From: Paulinella micropora
Lineage: Eukaryota > Cercozoa > Imbricatea > Euglyphida > Paulinellidae
Length of the DNA: 64,000 nucleotides
Direction of reading: 5' to 3'
Assembly (NCBI GenBank): GCA_019918135.1
Contig: WBZZ01000512.1
Location: 38,501-102,500, forward strand
The translations under genes were made by a program, and so were the position numbers. This document shows positions 8,984-18,125 of this stretch, piece by piece; the first letter of the stretch is position 1, and every line of letters starts with the position of its first letter. The notes under the pieces were generated by a model. That model did no database searches, had not been told where the DNA came from, and saw only the letters and a program-made list of their open reading frames with translations.

Positions 8984-9455
8984 GGGTCTGCTTGGCAAAC
9001 TACAGTCTATGCTGCTGCCCGCGGCCGGCGATATATAACAACTCGCGCGAAAAGCTGCGCAATTCTTGTATTGGAAGAAAGTAAGGCAGAACCGGGCCTT
9101 CTCGGAAAAAACACAACTTGTGTGACCACCTCCTGGAAGGCCGCTTGGCAGACTTGCGCGGCAGTGCTCGGTTTGGTGCGGTTAAATCCCCACACACGGC
9201 ATCGATTCCTGCGCAAGTCTCACAAGGAATCGATGCACATAAAATCTGCACCCCAGTTCCGGCGTGATACATAACCCGCGGATTAGCAGACAGTGTTCAA
9301 TATCTCGGGGGAAAGAGACAAAGTCGTCTGATGTTTAAAACGAAAAAAAAATAGAACCGACAGATTTTTTTTTACAGATATGTTTGTCCAAGTTTTTTTT
9401 ACTTTTAATACCACAAAAAAATAAAAACAGAGTCCAAAAAAACTATCATACAACA
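8984..9455. other. unresolved region; no supported gene
   Basis: Both strands have short frames here (for example QVCQAAFQEVVTQVVFFP on the minus strand, about 9100-9170) without recognisable motifs. 9290-9450 is A/T-run rich. It might hold the lost N-terminal part of the adjacent helicase, but no Walker A motif was found. Confidence 0.4.
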
Positions 9456-9615
9456 TTAGCCCCGCCAGACGTTGATGCCGTCCCACAGCAGGTCTATGTC
9501 GCGCAAGTACCGCCGGGGCATCCGACACATTGCCTCTTCGCTCATATAATCAACATCACCCTTCAGGGCCAGCAGCCTGCCCGCGTAGCGGAACTTGGCG
9601 CTCGCCTTCTTTTGT
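9456..9615 (-). CDS. short terminal coding fragment, unknown family
   Basis: A minus-strand frame of about 50 codons reads SAKFRYAGRLLALKGDVDYM, then SEEAMCRMPRRYLRDIDLLW and ends DGINVWRG at TAA 9456-9458. The composition is strongly protein-like, with charged and hydrophobic residues in helical spacing. No ATG precedes the segment before a stop near 9622, so it is a last exon or a truncated gene. The upstream flank (AAGCTTTTTAATTTAAAAAAATTCGG as separate blocks) is the same repeat that follows the gene at 30268. Confidence 0.45.
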
Positions 9616-9834
9616 CAAGCTTTTTAATTTAAAAAAATTCGGTTTTTGTGTGCTCCCCCCCCCAGGGGGGGCTGTGATATGGTCGAATTTTGGGAGTGAT
9701 ATGGCTAATTTGTGCGTGTTTCCCCGGAAAACCTGTCTGCTCTCTTTTTTTTCGAGTTACGCTAAGAATGTACCAAAAAGAAATCATTAAAAAGATCCCT
9801 GACAAAGCTTTAATCTTGGCATTGCAAACTAAGA
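9616..9834 (+). repeat. S-related and L-related repeat block
   Basis: 9616-9720 matches 30541-30640: AAGCTTTTTAATTT, AAATTCGGTTTTTGTG, a C/G hairpin (CCCCCCAGGGGGGGC), GTGATATGGTCGAATTTTGG and GATATGGCTAA. 9720-9745 (GTGTTTCCCCGGAAAACCTG) recurs at 31181-31204. 9795-9835 is an L copy. Confidence 0.7.
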
Positions 9835-10095
9835 GTGGGAACAAGCAGGCACTACTATTCTCATATTGAAAGAAAGGGAGAAGCACGCTGGGACCCACAA
9901 CTTAGGCGAGGGCTTGACCGCCGGCTGAGCAGCCAAATAAGGTTCAACCCCCTGCCTGCCGACGACGACGAGATCAGGCATGTAAAGAGTCTGGCCCTAA
10001 CGGGAGACGACGCGTGCACTGAAAACGAATACACGATCCTCAAATATAGAATTTAAAAGACCGGTGGCCAGAAAATCCTGGGTTCATTGTGTTTA
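9835..10095 (+). pseudogene. truncated copy of the HYYSH/ENEYTIL gene family
   Basis: The frame encodes HYYSHIERKGEARWDPQLRR, GLDRRLSSQIRFNPLPADDD, EIRHVKSLALTGDDA and NEYTIL. It is then cut and joined to sequence that in the next frame ends KRPVARKSWVHCV. The paralogue at 31440-31871 continues after NEYTIL with TEENWRYFPFAQPSG, so this copy lacks its C-terminal half. The paralogue in turn lacks about 60 bases present here (QIRFNPLPADDDEIRHVKSL). Each copy thus preserves what the other lost. An L repeat lies immediately upstream. No known family. Confidence 0.6.
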
Positions 10096-10150
10096 ATAAA
10101 CTTTCTGCCCGAGGGCGCTTTTGAGGGAGCAACAAGTTTTAGGCCGCGTG

Positions 10151-10262
10151 CTAATTGTGCAAATATGGGGTCACGTGCAGGAATGGCTGCAACAACGAAA
10201 GCAACCAGGCGCGCACCTCGTCCTCCAGCGCCTCCGGATCGGAGGTAGAATAGAGAGCGCAC
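10151..10262 (-). pseudogene. C-terminal fragment (ALEDEVRAW family)
   Basis: The minus frame gives YSTSDPEALEDEVRAW and LLSLLQPFLHVTPYLHN, ending at TAG 10151-10153. The paralogous stretch at 32075-32195 gives DPKALEDEVRAWVPSLLQP and FLHVTQYLHN. Most differences are conservative, which supports past coding on this strand. The 5' side has in-frame stops, so this is a terminal exon or relic. Confidence 0.5.
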
Positions 10263-10335
10263 GAAATCTATCCAACTCATTCCGCCGGAGAACTAGGAAA
10301 GTGCGAAATACGCTGCACTAAAGCTCGACTTACAC

Positions 10336-10632
10336 TTACACACTGAGCCCCCTGGGCGCAGAGGAGGGCAATGCAGCATCCAACTTCTCGTGGGTGCTAC
10401 CACTACCTAGCGCGGAATGGAACGTGATGGCGCCTTTAGACAGTTTCGATAGTTTCTTGTCTATTTTCAGCAAAAATGACACTGCCTGTTTCACGAGGTT
10501 TTGGGCGTTATCTGTTATCGGGGGCAGCGTCGGTATGTCCTTACATAAGATCCTGCGACACAGCTTGGGGATTGGGTTTTGTATTTGCACCACAAAGAAC
10601 AAGAACATAGCGGCTGCCACTACACGTGCGTC
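10336..10632 (-). pseudogene. fragment paralogous to the unit gene at 33361-34454
   Basis: The minus frame reads VVAAAMFLFFVVQIQNPIPK, LPPITDNAQNLVKQAVSFLL, KIDKKLSKLSKGAITFHSAL. This aligns residue for residue with VAAAMFLFFMVQIPKLNPEP and following residues of the 33361-34454 product (about half identical over 75 residues). The upstream half of that gene is absent and the fragment begins inside L-repeat sequence (AAGGGCAAGCATGATCTGTC). It is a decayed or truncated relative, and it shows the family existed in the flanking region outside the tandem unit. Confidence 0.75.
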
Positions 10633-11680
10633 TGGCTCTTCTGAACCAGGGAAGGGCAAGCATGATCTGTCCTTGCCTTTCATCTGAAGGGGAGCAAAAA
10701 TGAGTGAAATTTTTTGGGAGCCCACAGATGGGGGGGGCGCCCCCCCCCCTCCCCTTTTCTTTTGCCTCCCCCTGAGCCCCCTGAGCCCGGGGGGCTCAAA
10801 GAACAGGGGAAGAACAAGGGGAGAGAAACTACAAAAAAAAAATGAAACGCTTCAACTAAGCCCCCCCCCCCCCCCCCCAACGCCGGGCGCCTCCCCCCCT
10901 TTTGTTCCCTCCCTTGTCGAGACTCCTGCTGAACGACTGCGCTTTTTTGGTACATTCCTGATGGCGCTTTTAGCAAAAGCGGCTTGGCGCTAAGCTTTGC
11001 ACGACTATGACACGACCGGAAAAGGCAGTGCTCCCAGGTTTTCTGGTAGGGAAGTGGCACGGACCCCAAGAGTGGGGCGCCAAGAAAATTCCAAAAAAAA
11101 TTGTCGTTTTAATTAAAACTAGACAAAGTCTTAAGCAGAGATTTTTTCCCTCCATGCCGGGCGCTCCCCTCTCAAGCCAGCGTACAGCTCAAGCAACGAC
11201 GCCTCCGCGAAAAGAAAATATCTGCTACTTAGCGTCCGCGCAGCTAATCAGAAGCAGCAAGCACTCACTCGGCCCTGTCCAACCCGCGCCAAACTGTGCG
11301 TGCAGATGCAGGGGACCAGATGAAGACGGTCTATTATAATATACATATGCATACATATTTATATGTATATTAAAAACACACATCTCTCCCTTGCCCTTCC
11401 CCCCCCCCTCCCCTCTGTCTCTCTCTTCTCTTTTATATTATATAAAATGTTGTATACTAAATATATATATATGTGTGTCGTTCATCCATGGGCATGACTG
11501 CGCCTCCACCCGAGACAAAGCTTCCACCTGCACATGTATACATATATTACATATATATGGAAAGATCTTCCAGACTGCGTTCTGCTGCACCTTTCTAACC
11601 ACCCACCCGCCGCCTAGTCAGGCAGCCGCCTCGCGCGCTCCAGGTATGTTGCAGTTGCTTGTGCAGAAGGTTTTCGGCAA
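10633..11680. repeat. repeat-rich region: L, H and reverse S copies, AT microsatellites
   Basis: It holds an H hairpin at 10772-10800 and C-runs at 10739-10750 and 10860-10880. A reverse S copy lies at about 10890-11060 (CTTGTCGAGACTCCTGCTGA, GCGCTTTTAGCAAAAGCGGC, CGACCGGAAAAGGCAGTGCT). The first copy of a 210-bp direct repeat is at 11091-11305. AT-rich ATATGCATACATATTTATATG and ATATATATATATGTGTG stretches lie at 11335-11480. A donor-like CAG/GTATGT occurs at 11642. No gene is supported. Confidence 0.65.
11091..11305 (+). repeat. 210-bp direct repeat, copy 1
   Basis: From CCAAAAAAAATTGTCG to CAACCCGCGCCAAACTGTGCG this matches 12899-13108 with only a handful of substitutions and one short deletion. 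It includes CATGCCGGGCGCTCCCCTCT and GCAACGACGCCTCCGCG. No coding frame is conserved between copies beyond what DNA identity gives. Confidence 0.85.
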
Positions 11681-12270
11681 TCACGCATGTCTCGGCTTCA
11701 TGTTGCACAGGACACATGCGTTAACGCCCAAAATCAGGAACAGAAAGCTTCCGCGACGGCCGATCAACAGCTCCACGAAAATGACATGAAGTGTCATTGT
11801 GATCGTGGACCTACACAGGAAAAGTCGGGTCCGGGCACAAGGACCAGGGCGAGCCGTTCCTTCGCTGCGACGGCTGCGGTTTCTTTTTGCTCCAGGACAC
11901 CAGCCGCAGCGCGAGCAACGCCGCTTAGGCGGAAGGCAGGGCAGCACCAGCTCCGTGGGCCGCCAACGGTCGGAGCCCCAGAGCCCGCCGCGGCACACCC
12001 GAGACAAAAGCTGTTACTGGGCGCCTTATTATCACTAAAATGTACCTAGGTCCGACGCGCCGGCGGCTGCGTCGGTCCACGCCGCCGAAGTCCAGGCGCT
12101 CGCTGCGCGCGCACACCATCCCGTCCAAAACCAGCTCGTGCAACGCCTGCATGTCGGCCGGCGTGGCCTCTCTCACTATTTCAGGCACAGAGCAGCTTAG
12201 GGGGGATGCCTCACCGTTTCCTTCTTCCCGCGCGCTGGACACTTGGCCCTCCCTGGCGCGCAAGATCTGC
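11681..12270 (-). pseudogene. relic of the RCGWCPG / PEIVREAT gene family
   Basis: Minus-strand frames give GEASPLSCSVPEIVREATPA, DMQALHELVLDGMVCARSER and LDFGGVDRR at 12080-12230. In another frame they give WRPTELVLPCLPPKRRCSRC and GWCPGAKRN at 11870-11970. Segment 35557-35895 in the tandem unit carries the same blocks (LSCSIPEIVREAT, ARCGWCPGEK) with the middle deleted, so the strand assignment rests on two copies. The CGWC pair hints at a metal-binding turn. A GGTACATTTTAGTG donor-like site at about 12045 may mark an intron. Both copies look decayed; function unknown. Confidence 0.45.
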
Positions 12271-12898
12271 GGAAATAGGAAAGGGACGAGAGGAGGGGAT
12301 AGCGGGGAGATAAGGAGGGCGGGGCAAAAACCCGGGGAAGAGAACGGGGGCGCCCCTCTCTCTCCTCCCTCCCCCAGCCTTTTACAACAAACGAAAGAGG
12401 GGGGAGGGGAAGGTTTTCTTCCCTCTCCCCTCCCTCTTCTCTCTTCCCTTTCTCTCTTCTTTTTTTTGCACAAAATTTGTCGCCAAATTTGCGAATGCGT
12501 GCGCTTGCAATGATATGCTCAAGAAAGTACCAAAAAAGCGCAGTCGTTCAGCCGGAGTCTCGACAGGGCTCCCAAAAAAAGTTTACTTTATTTTTGCTCT
12601 CCTTCAGCCCGCTGGCACTGAGAACTAAGAGAGGGAGAGGGAAGAGACAAGGGAAGGGCAAGCATGATCTGTCCTTGCCTTTCATCTGAGAACGGGGATC
12701 AGGAGAAGGGGCCGGGGGGAGGGGGCGCCAAGAATGTACAAGAAAAAATCAATAAACAAAATCTTTGACAAAGTTTTAATATTGGCGCTGAGAAACTAAA
12801 GAAAACTGGGAGCTGGTGAGAGAAGTGGCAGGGGGAAGGGGAGGCGCCTCTCCTTTGTCGAGAGACTCCGGCTGAACGACGGCGCTTTTTTGGTACAT

Positions 12899-13108
12899 TC
12901 CAAAAAAAAATTGTCGTTTTAATTAAAACTAGACAAAGTCTTAAGCCGACATTTTTTCCCTCCATGCCGGGCGCTCCCCTCTCAAGCCAGCGTACAGCTC
13001 AAGCAACGACGCCTCCGCGAAAAGAAAATATCTGCTACTTAGCGTCCGCGCAGCAAATCAGAAGCAGCAAGCACTCAGTCCTGTCCAACCCGCGACAAAC
13101 TGTGCGCT
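12899..13108 (+). repeat. 210-bp direct repeat, copy 2
   Basis: Matches 11091-11305 from CCAAAAAAAAATTGTCG to CGACAAACTGTGCG. Flanks differ, so this is a dispersed duplication about 1.8 kb apart, not a tandem array. Confidence 0.85.
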
Positions 13109-13792
13109 TTTTGATTTTTTTTTAATTTTATTAATATTAAAGAATTAGCGGGCCTGCTTGCGGCTTTTGTACTCTAGGCACTTGTAGGGCAAGTAGAAAG
13201 CCGGGATAGGAGAAAGCATGAATTGTCTTAGTCCCCCCTCTGAGAATCGCGAGAGATGGAGGGGTAGGGGCGCGCTCGGTGCGGGGTGAAGGGGAGCAAA
13301 AATGAAAGAAATTTTTCTGGGAGCCCGCAGATGGGGGGGGGCGCCCCCCCCTTTTTCTTTTTCCCTCCTCCTGAGCCCCCTGAGCCCGGGGGGCTCAAAG
13401 AACAGGGAAGGGCAAGGGGGGGGAGAAACTACAAAAAAAATGAAACGCTTCAACTAAGCGCCCCCCCCCCCCTTTTGTTTTCTTCCATGTCGAGAACCTG
13501 AATAGAAGGTGCGGAATTCTTGTTATTAAAGCGTTTCCAGGTTTTTCTGGCAATACTGCCCCGCGGGACCATATCATTCCAGGCGCACACATACGCAAAC
13601 TTAGCGACGAATTTTGTACAAAAAAAGGAGAGAGGGGCGCCCCCTTCCCGTTCCCTTCTCGCTCCGACGGGAAAGGGGGAGCTGGTGAGAGAAGTGGCAG
13701 GGGGAAAGGAAGGCGCCCAAGAATGTGCGAATTACGCTGAATCAAAACTCGACAGTCTTACATTTGGTACCAGCCTCGCGCCAAACAATCCG

Positions 13793-13850
13793 TGAAATAC
13801 GCTGAATTAAAGCTCGACGGTCTTACACTTAGCACTGAGAACTAGGAGAA
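13793..13850 (+). repeat. family L repeat, representative copy
   Basis: Blocks in order: GTGAAATACGCTGAATTAAAG, CTCGACGGTCTTACACTT, AGCACTGAGAACTAGGAG, then a GA-rich tail. A sister form has TTTAATCTTGGCACTGAGAAC in place of GGTCTTACACTTGGC. Other copies: 29, 3140, 3300, 3800, 5698, 9795, 10300, 12600, 12765, 14930, 24300, 30176, 31315, 32490, 33060, 33190, 34485 (plus); 16270, 16370, 16655, 16910, 17785, 17880, 21745, 22165, 22285, 22580, 22690, 29715 (minus). The same blocks sit in the 74-bp divergent promoter at 34455-34528. Confidence 0.8.
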
Positions 13851-14479
13851 GGAGAAAGAAGGCGCAGGGGAAGCGGCGCGGGTTTCAATTTCTTCTATCT
13901 GATTTTCTCCTCTCAGGACCCGCCCGCTGGTGCTGCATGAAGGGGGGGCTTGGGAGGGCCTTGCTTTTCTGTTTCAGAGAGTGCGCCGCCTCATTGGAGA
14001 AGTCATTCGTCGTATGACCTAGACGGAGTTTGTAGTCAAGACAGGGCCCGAAGGGGGGGCGCCTAGACAATTCGTACTCTTTCCCCTCCCTGCCTATTTC
14101 CTCTCTCACTCAATTTTGAGTGCCAAGTGTAAACTCAGAGGAGGGGAGGGGAATGGTGCAGAAGCTACAAAAGAAACAAATACATAAAACGCCTTCACCA
14201 AGTCCCCCCTCTCCCTTGTTTAGACTTTTTGATTACATTTTCCGTCTCTGGAACGCACATCTGTACCATCATCTACAGAAGCGAAACCTTGGATGTTCGG
14301 CAAGAGAACGGGGGCGCCCCTCTCTCTCCCCCCCGCCTTCTCTCTTCCCCTTTTAGCAAACGAAAGGGGGCGAAGGGGGGGAGGGTTTTTCCTCCCTCTT
14401 CCCTCTTCCCTCCCTCTCCACTCTTCCCTCCGTTCCTTTTTTGCTTTTTTTTTCGGCAAGAGGACTTTTCTTTTTCTCT

Positions 14480-14840
14480 TTCTCTCTTCTTTTTTTGCAC
14501 AGAATTTGTCGCCAAATTCGCGTGTGTGTGCGCCTGGAATGATATGGCCGAAAAAGGCAGTACTGCCAGGAAAGCATGGAAACGCTGCCTTCTTCGGCCA
14601 TATCACATGCACAGACCGCCAAGCCGCCTTCGCTAAAAGCGCTATCAAGATAGTACCAAAAAATCCGCCAGAACTCGTTCAGTCGGAGTCTCGACAAGAG
14701 AGAAGGGGTTGGGGGGGGGGGGGGCGCCCGGCATTGGGGCTTAGTTGAGGCGTTTCATATATTTTTTTTGTAGCTTCTGCGCTCTCTCTCTCCCCTCTTG
14801 CCCTTTCCCTGTTCTTTGAGCCCCCCGGGCTCCAGCCCGC
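14480..14840 (+). repeat. composite repeat S, best forward copy
   Basis: Order: TTTGTCGCCAAATTCGCG, a hairpin at 14541-14604 (arms GATATGGCCGAAAAAGGCAG and GCTGCCTTCTTCGGCCATATC), CCGCCTTCGCTAAAAGCGC, AGTACCAAAAAATC, GTCGGAGTCTCGACAAGAG, a G-run, GGCATTGGGGCTTAGTTGAG, TTGTAGCTTCTGCGC and an H hairpin (GAGCCCCCCGGGCTC). The same order appears reversed at 611-865 and in parts at 10790-11070, 13440-13640 and 32590-32880. Confidence 0.8.
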
Positions 14841-15639
14841 GCCAATAGGTTAGAGGTGGGAAGGAAGAAGGGGCGAGGGGAAAGGGGGAGCGCTTTGCCG
14901 GTGTACAAAAAATCACGCAAAAAAAAATCCCTGACAAAGTTTTAATCTTGGCATTGAGAACAAAGAGACAGATAGGGAAGAGGCAGGGGAGGGAAAGAAG
15001 CAAGAATTGTCTTAGTCCTCCCCGTCTGAGAACGGGGAGAGTAAAAGAGGGAAGGGGCAGGGAGGGGGAGGCGCCCCTTTTCTCCGTGTCCAAAAATCCC
15101 TTTTGCCAACCTCCATCTCCCCTGAGCATAGGGGGGGGGGGGGCTCAGGGAGCACGATAAATAGAAGGGGAGGGGAGGCGCAAGACAAATCTAAAGAAAC
15201 GTACTCTCTTGGCGCGCGAGCAGAGCACAGACGGTGCCGGCCAAGGGTTCTAACATAGGCTGCCACAGCGACATGACGTGGACCAGACGCTGCTGCGGCA
15301 GCCTGAGGGTTGAAAATCTCAGGCTGCCGCATGGTTCTCAGTGATAAGCCTGAGATTCTGTCAGAGATTTTTTTTTGCGCTGATTTTTGTACACCGGCAA
15401 AGAGCGCCCCTGCCCTCCCCTTCTTCACCCCTCCCCCCTTCTTTCCCCTCGTCTGTTCCCTTTGTTGTCGGGCACAAATTTTTTTTCCACTCTTCATAAT
15501 TTTCTTACCTTGCGCACGGTGGCCGAGCCATGCCACGGACAGGACGCCGTCGGGGTAGCGGGGCTTTTGTCCTCCTAGCACATTGACCACGGGGGCAGTA
15601 CCGTCCGCCCCAGGGTAGTGCCAGGGCACGGTGCGCAAG
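14841..15639. repeat. repeat region; L copy and palindromic GC blocks
   Basis: An L copy lies at 14930-15035. 15240-15360 contains a divergent inverted repeat (GGCTGCCACAGCG, CAGCCTGAGGGTTGAAAATC and CTCAGGCTGCCGCATGG). 15500-15640 is the first T-family block (CTTGCGCACGGTGGCCGAGC, CATGCCACGGACAGGACGCC). No gene is supported. Confidence 0.6.
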
Positions 15640-16110
15640 ATCTGCGGAAATATCTGCGGGAATATGAAAGGTGGAAAAGAAAGCTTTTTTCGGAACGCGT
15701 TTGCACGCGCTCTGAGGAGGGAGGAGGGGGGGGAGGGGGGTTAGCAGGAGACAAGGGGGAACAGAGGGACGGGAGGGGGCACGGGAGGGGGGAGCACACC
15801 CCGCCCCCCCTGTACACGTTCTCAGTGCCAAGATTAAAATTTTTTCTAGCATGATATTTTCTTGTACACCGGCGAAGCGCGCCCCTACCCTCCTCTTTCC
15901 CTCTTAGCTCCCGATCCTCAGACGGGGGACTAGACAATTCGTGCTCTCCCCCCCCCCCCCTTCCTCTGCCTCTTCTTCTTTCCCCTCTACTCCCCCTGCT
16001 CAGACCCCCTGGGCCCAGGGGGCTCAAGGAGCGGGGGGAGGGAGGGGGGGGGGAGGGCGCAGAAGCTGCAAAAGAAATAAGTACATGCAGCGCCTCCACT
16101 AACCCCCTCC
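15640..16110 (+). repeat. 460-bp segmental repeat, copy A
   Basis: From ATCTGCGGAAATATCTGCGG through GTACACCGGCGAAGCGCGCC and GGGACTAGACAATTCGTGCT to GCAGAAGCTGCAAAAGAAAT this matches 16735-17195 in order. It differs mainly in homopolymer length and small indels. It contains an L block and the H-like CCTGGGCCCAGGGGGCTCAA hairpin. Confidence 0.8.
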
Positions 16111-16734
16111 CTCCTTTCATATTCCCGCGGACCTTGCGCACGGTGGCTGCGCTATGGCATGGACAGGAAGCCGTCGGGGTAAGTGAAGGGGCTCTTGTCC
16201 CCCTGGCACATTGACCACCGCCCATCCACTCGTCGCAGGTCGTGCTGGAGCACGGTGCTCTGCTCCTAGTTTTCAGTGCCAGAGCGTAAGACCGTCGAGC
16301 TTTAATTCAGCGTAAATTACTTTTTCCTGGCGCGGCCTCTGCCCTTTCCCTCTCCCTTTTTTGGGGTCTCAGTGCCAAGATTGAAATCTTGTCAGTAAAA
16401 TTTATTAAATTTTTGTAAATTTTTAGCGCGCCCCTGCCCTCCCTCTCTTGCTCTCGCTCTCTGCTCAGACGGGGGACTACACAATTCGTGCTCTCCCCCC
16501 TCCCGTCCCTCTGCCTCTTCTTCTCTCCCCTCTACTCCCTTCCCCCTTTTTCCCCTCGTCTGTTTTTTTTTGTCAGGAAAATTTTTTTTCTTTTCTTCTT
16601 TTCATATTTCCGCGGATCTTGCGCACGGTGGCCGAGCTATGGCACGGACAGGACACCGTCGAGCTTTAATTCAGCGTAAATGACATTTTCTTGGCGCGCC
16701 CCTGCTGTTCCTTCCCTGCCTCTCCCCTCTGCAA
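16111..16734 (-). repeat. family T and L repeats
   Basis: T-family blocks at 16130-16260 and 16610-16670 share GCGCACGGTGGC, GCTATGGCACGGACAGGA and CACGGGGGCAGT-like ends. Reverse L copies lie at 16270-16320, 16370-16400 and 16655-16690. The block ATGGCACGGACAGGAC then runs into TTTAATTCAGCGTAAAT. No gene is seen. Confidence 0.65.
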
Positions 16735-17195
16735 GGATATGCGGAAATATCTGCGGGAATATGAAAAGTGGAAAGCAACAATTTTTTTGGGACGCGTTTG
16801 CACGCGCAAACAAAGGGCGAGGGGGGGGGGGATAAGCAGGGGGCAAGGGGGAACAGAGGGACGAGAGGGGCTATGGGGAGGGGGAAGTACACCCCGCCCC
16901 TCCCTGTACACGTTCTCAGTGCTAAGATTAAAATTTTTTCTCGCGTGGTGTTTTCTTGTACACCGGCGAAGCGCGCCCCCTACCCTCCTCTTCCCTCTAG
17001 CTCCCGATCCTCAGACGAGGGACTAGACAATTCGTGCTCTCCCCCCCCCCCCCCCTTTCCCCTGCCTCTTCTTCTTTCCCCTCTACTCTCTCCTATCCCC
17101 CTGGGCCCAGGGGGCTCAAGGAGCAGGGGTAGGGGAGGGGGGGAGAAGGGCGCAGAAGCTGCAAAAGAAATAAATACCTGCAACGCCTCCACTAA
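16735..17195 (+). repeat. 460-bp segmental repeat, copy B
   Basis: Second copy of the segment at 15640-16110, about 1.1 kb downstream in the same orientation. It shares GGAATATGAAAAGTGGAAAG, GACGCGTTTGCACGCGC and the block ending GCAAAAGAAATAAATACCTG. Confidence 0.8.
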
Positions 17196-17219
17196 TACCC
17201 TAGAGGCAGGGAGGTGCAG

Positions 17220-17335
17220 AGCAAAGGGGAGCGGGGCGACAAAGGTGAGAGGAGCGACGAAGGTGAGAGGGGCGACGAAAGTGAGAGGGGCGACGAGAAT
17301 GAGAGGGGCGACGAGAGTGAGAGGGAGGGGGAGGA
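17220..17335 (+). repeat. 18-bp minisatellite coding a GD(E)SER-type hexapeptide
   Basis: About six tandem units of 18 bp, consensus GGTGAGAGGGGCGACGAA. Read in frame they give GERSDEGERGDESERGDENE, an alternating acidic/Arg hexapeptide. Unit length is a multiple of three and most substitutions are at first or second positions (Glu/Asp/Asn/Ser swaps). Whether the tract is translated is unknown; upstream frames are repeat-derived. Confidence 0.8.
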
Positions 17336-17397
17336 CGTCTTCCTCACGGCGGCCCAGCCGAGCGTCTGTGTGGGATTTTCTTTTTGCGCAAGTAGAT

Positions 17398-17409
17398 TTT
17401 GGCGCCAAA
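17398..17409. promoter_or_regulatory. E2F-like palindrome TTTGGCGCCAAA
   Basis: A perfect 12-bp palindrome identical to the ideal E2F/DP site, followed at once by a second TTGGCGC. A related TTCGGCGCCAAATTT sits at 17496-17510. S repeats carry degenerate forms (AATTTGTCGCCAAATT). Function as a binding site is inference. Confidence 0.35.
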
Positions 17410-17510
17410 TTGGCGCTTACGGCTGTCCCCCCGGGAAGGCTGAGACGTACTGCCCGGCTGGACCGTATCACGCACCCTACCTCCGGACGGCACAATTCGG
17501 CGCCAAATTT

Positions 17511-18125
17511 AGCGGGGGCCGTTCCGGAGGCTCAAGGAGCAGGGGGGAGGGGGAGGGGAAGGGCGCAGAAGCTGCAAAAGAAATAAATACATACAACGCA
17601 TCCACAGATCGGCCTCCTCTCTGTTCATATTTTTCTGACCCTGCGCACAGTGGCCGAGCTATGGCACGGACAGGACGCCGTCGGGGCCGGCCGGGGCTCT
17701 TGTCCTCCTAGCTCATTGACCACGGGGGCAGTACCATTCATTCGCCGTAGGTCGTGCTGGAGCATGGTGCTCTGCTCTTAGTTTCAGTGCCCGAGTGTAC
17801 GACCGTCGAGCCTTAATTCAGCGTAAATTACGTTTTCCTGGCGCGGCCTGTGCACTTTCCCTCTCCCTCTTTTGGGGTCTCAGTGCCAAGATTGAAATTT
17901 TGTCAGTAAAACTTTTTATTAAATTTTTGTAAATTTTTAGCGCGCCCCTGCCCTCCTTCTCCCGCTCCCGCTCACTGCTCGTTTCCTTTGTTGTTGGGCA
18001 ACAACTTTTTTTTTCCTTCTTTCATATTTTCCCGACCTTGCGCACGGTGGTCGAGTTATTACTAAACTTTTATTGCTTGTTTTTCTTTTTAAATCTATTT
18101 TCCTGGAGATTAGCCAAGCTCAGAA
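17511..18125 (-). repeat. family T and L repeats before the large minus-strand gene
   Basis: A copy of GCGCAGAAGCTGCAAAAGAA is at 17560, and a T block at 17634-17780 (CTGCGCACAGTGGCCGAGCT, GTCGTGCTGGAGCATGGTGC). Reverse L copies are at 17785-17930, and a partial T block is at 18037-18056. 18060-18120 is T-rich and may be the 3' flank of the following gene. Confidence 0.65.

Larger units (their letters stand above)
12271..14479. repeat. repeat-only region: L, H, S copies and homopolymer tracts
   Basis: L copies are at 12600-12690, 12765-12800, 13730-13760 and 13793-13850. H hairpins are at 13373-13400. S-derived pieces lie at 12470-12570 (TTTGTCGCCAAATTTGCG, AGTACCAAAAAAGCG), 12850-12910 and 13440-13620. 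The second copy of the 210-bp direct repeat is at 12899-13108. A minus-strand tail FYLPYKCLEYKSRKQAR ends at 13147 and may be the last codons of a lost gene. CT/GA-rich tracts occur at 12340-12460 and 14310-14440. No complete gene is seen. Confidence 0.65.
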
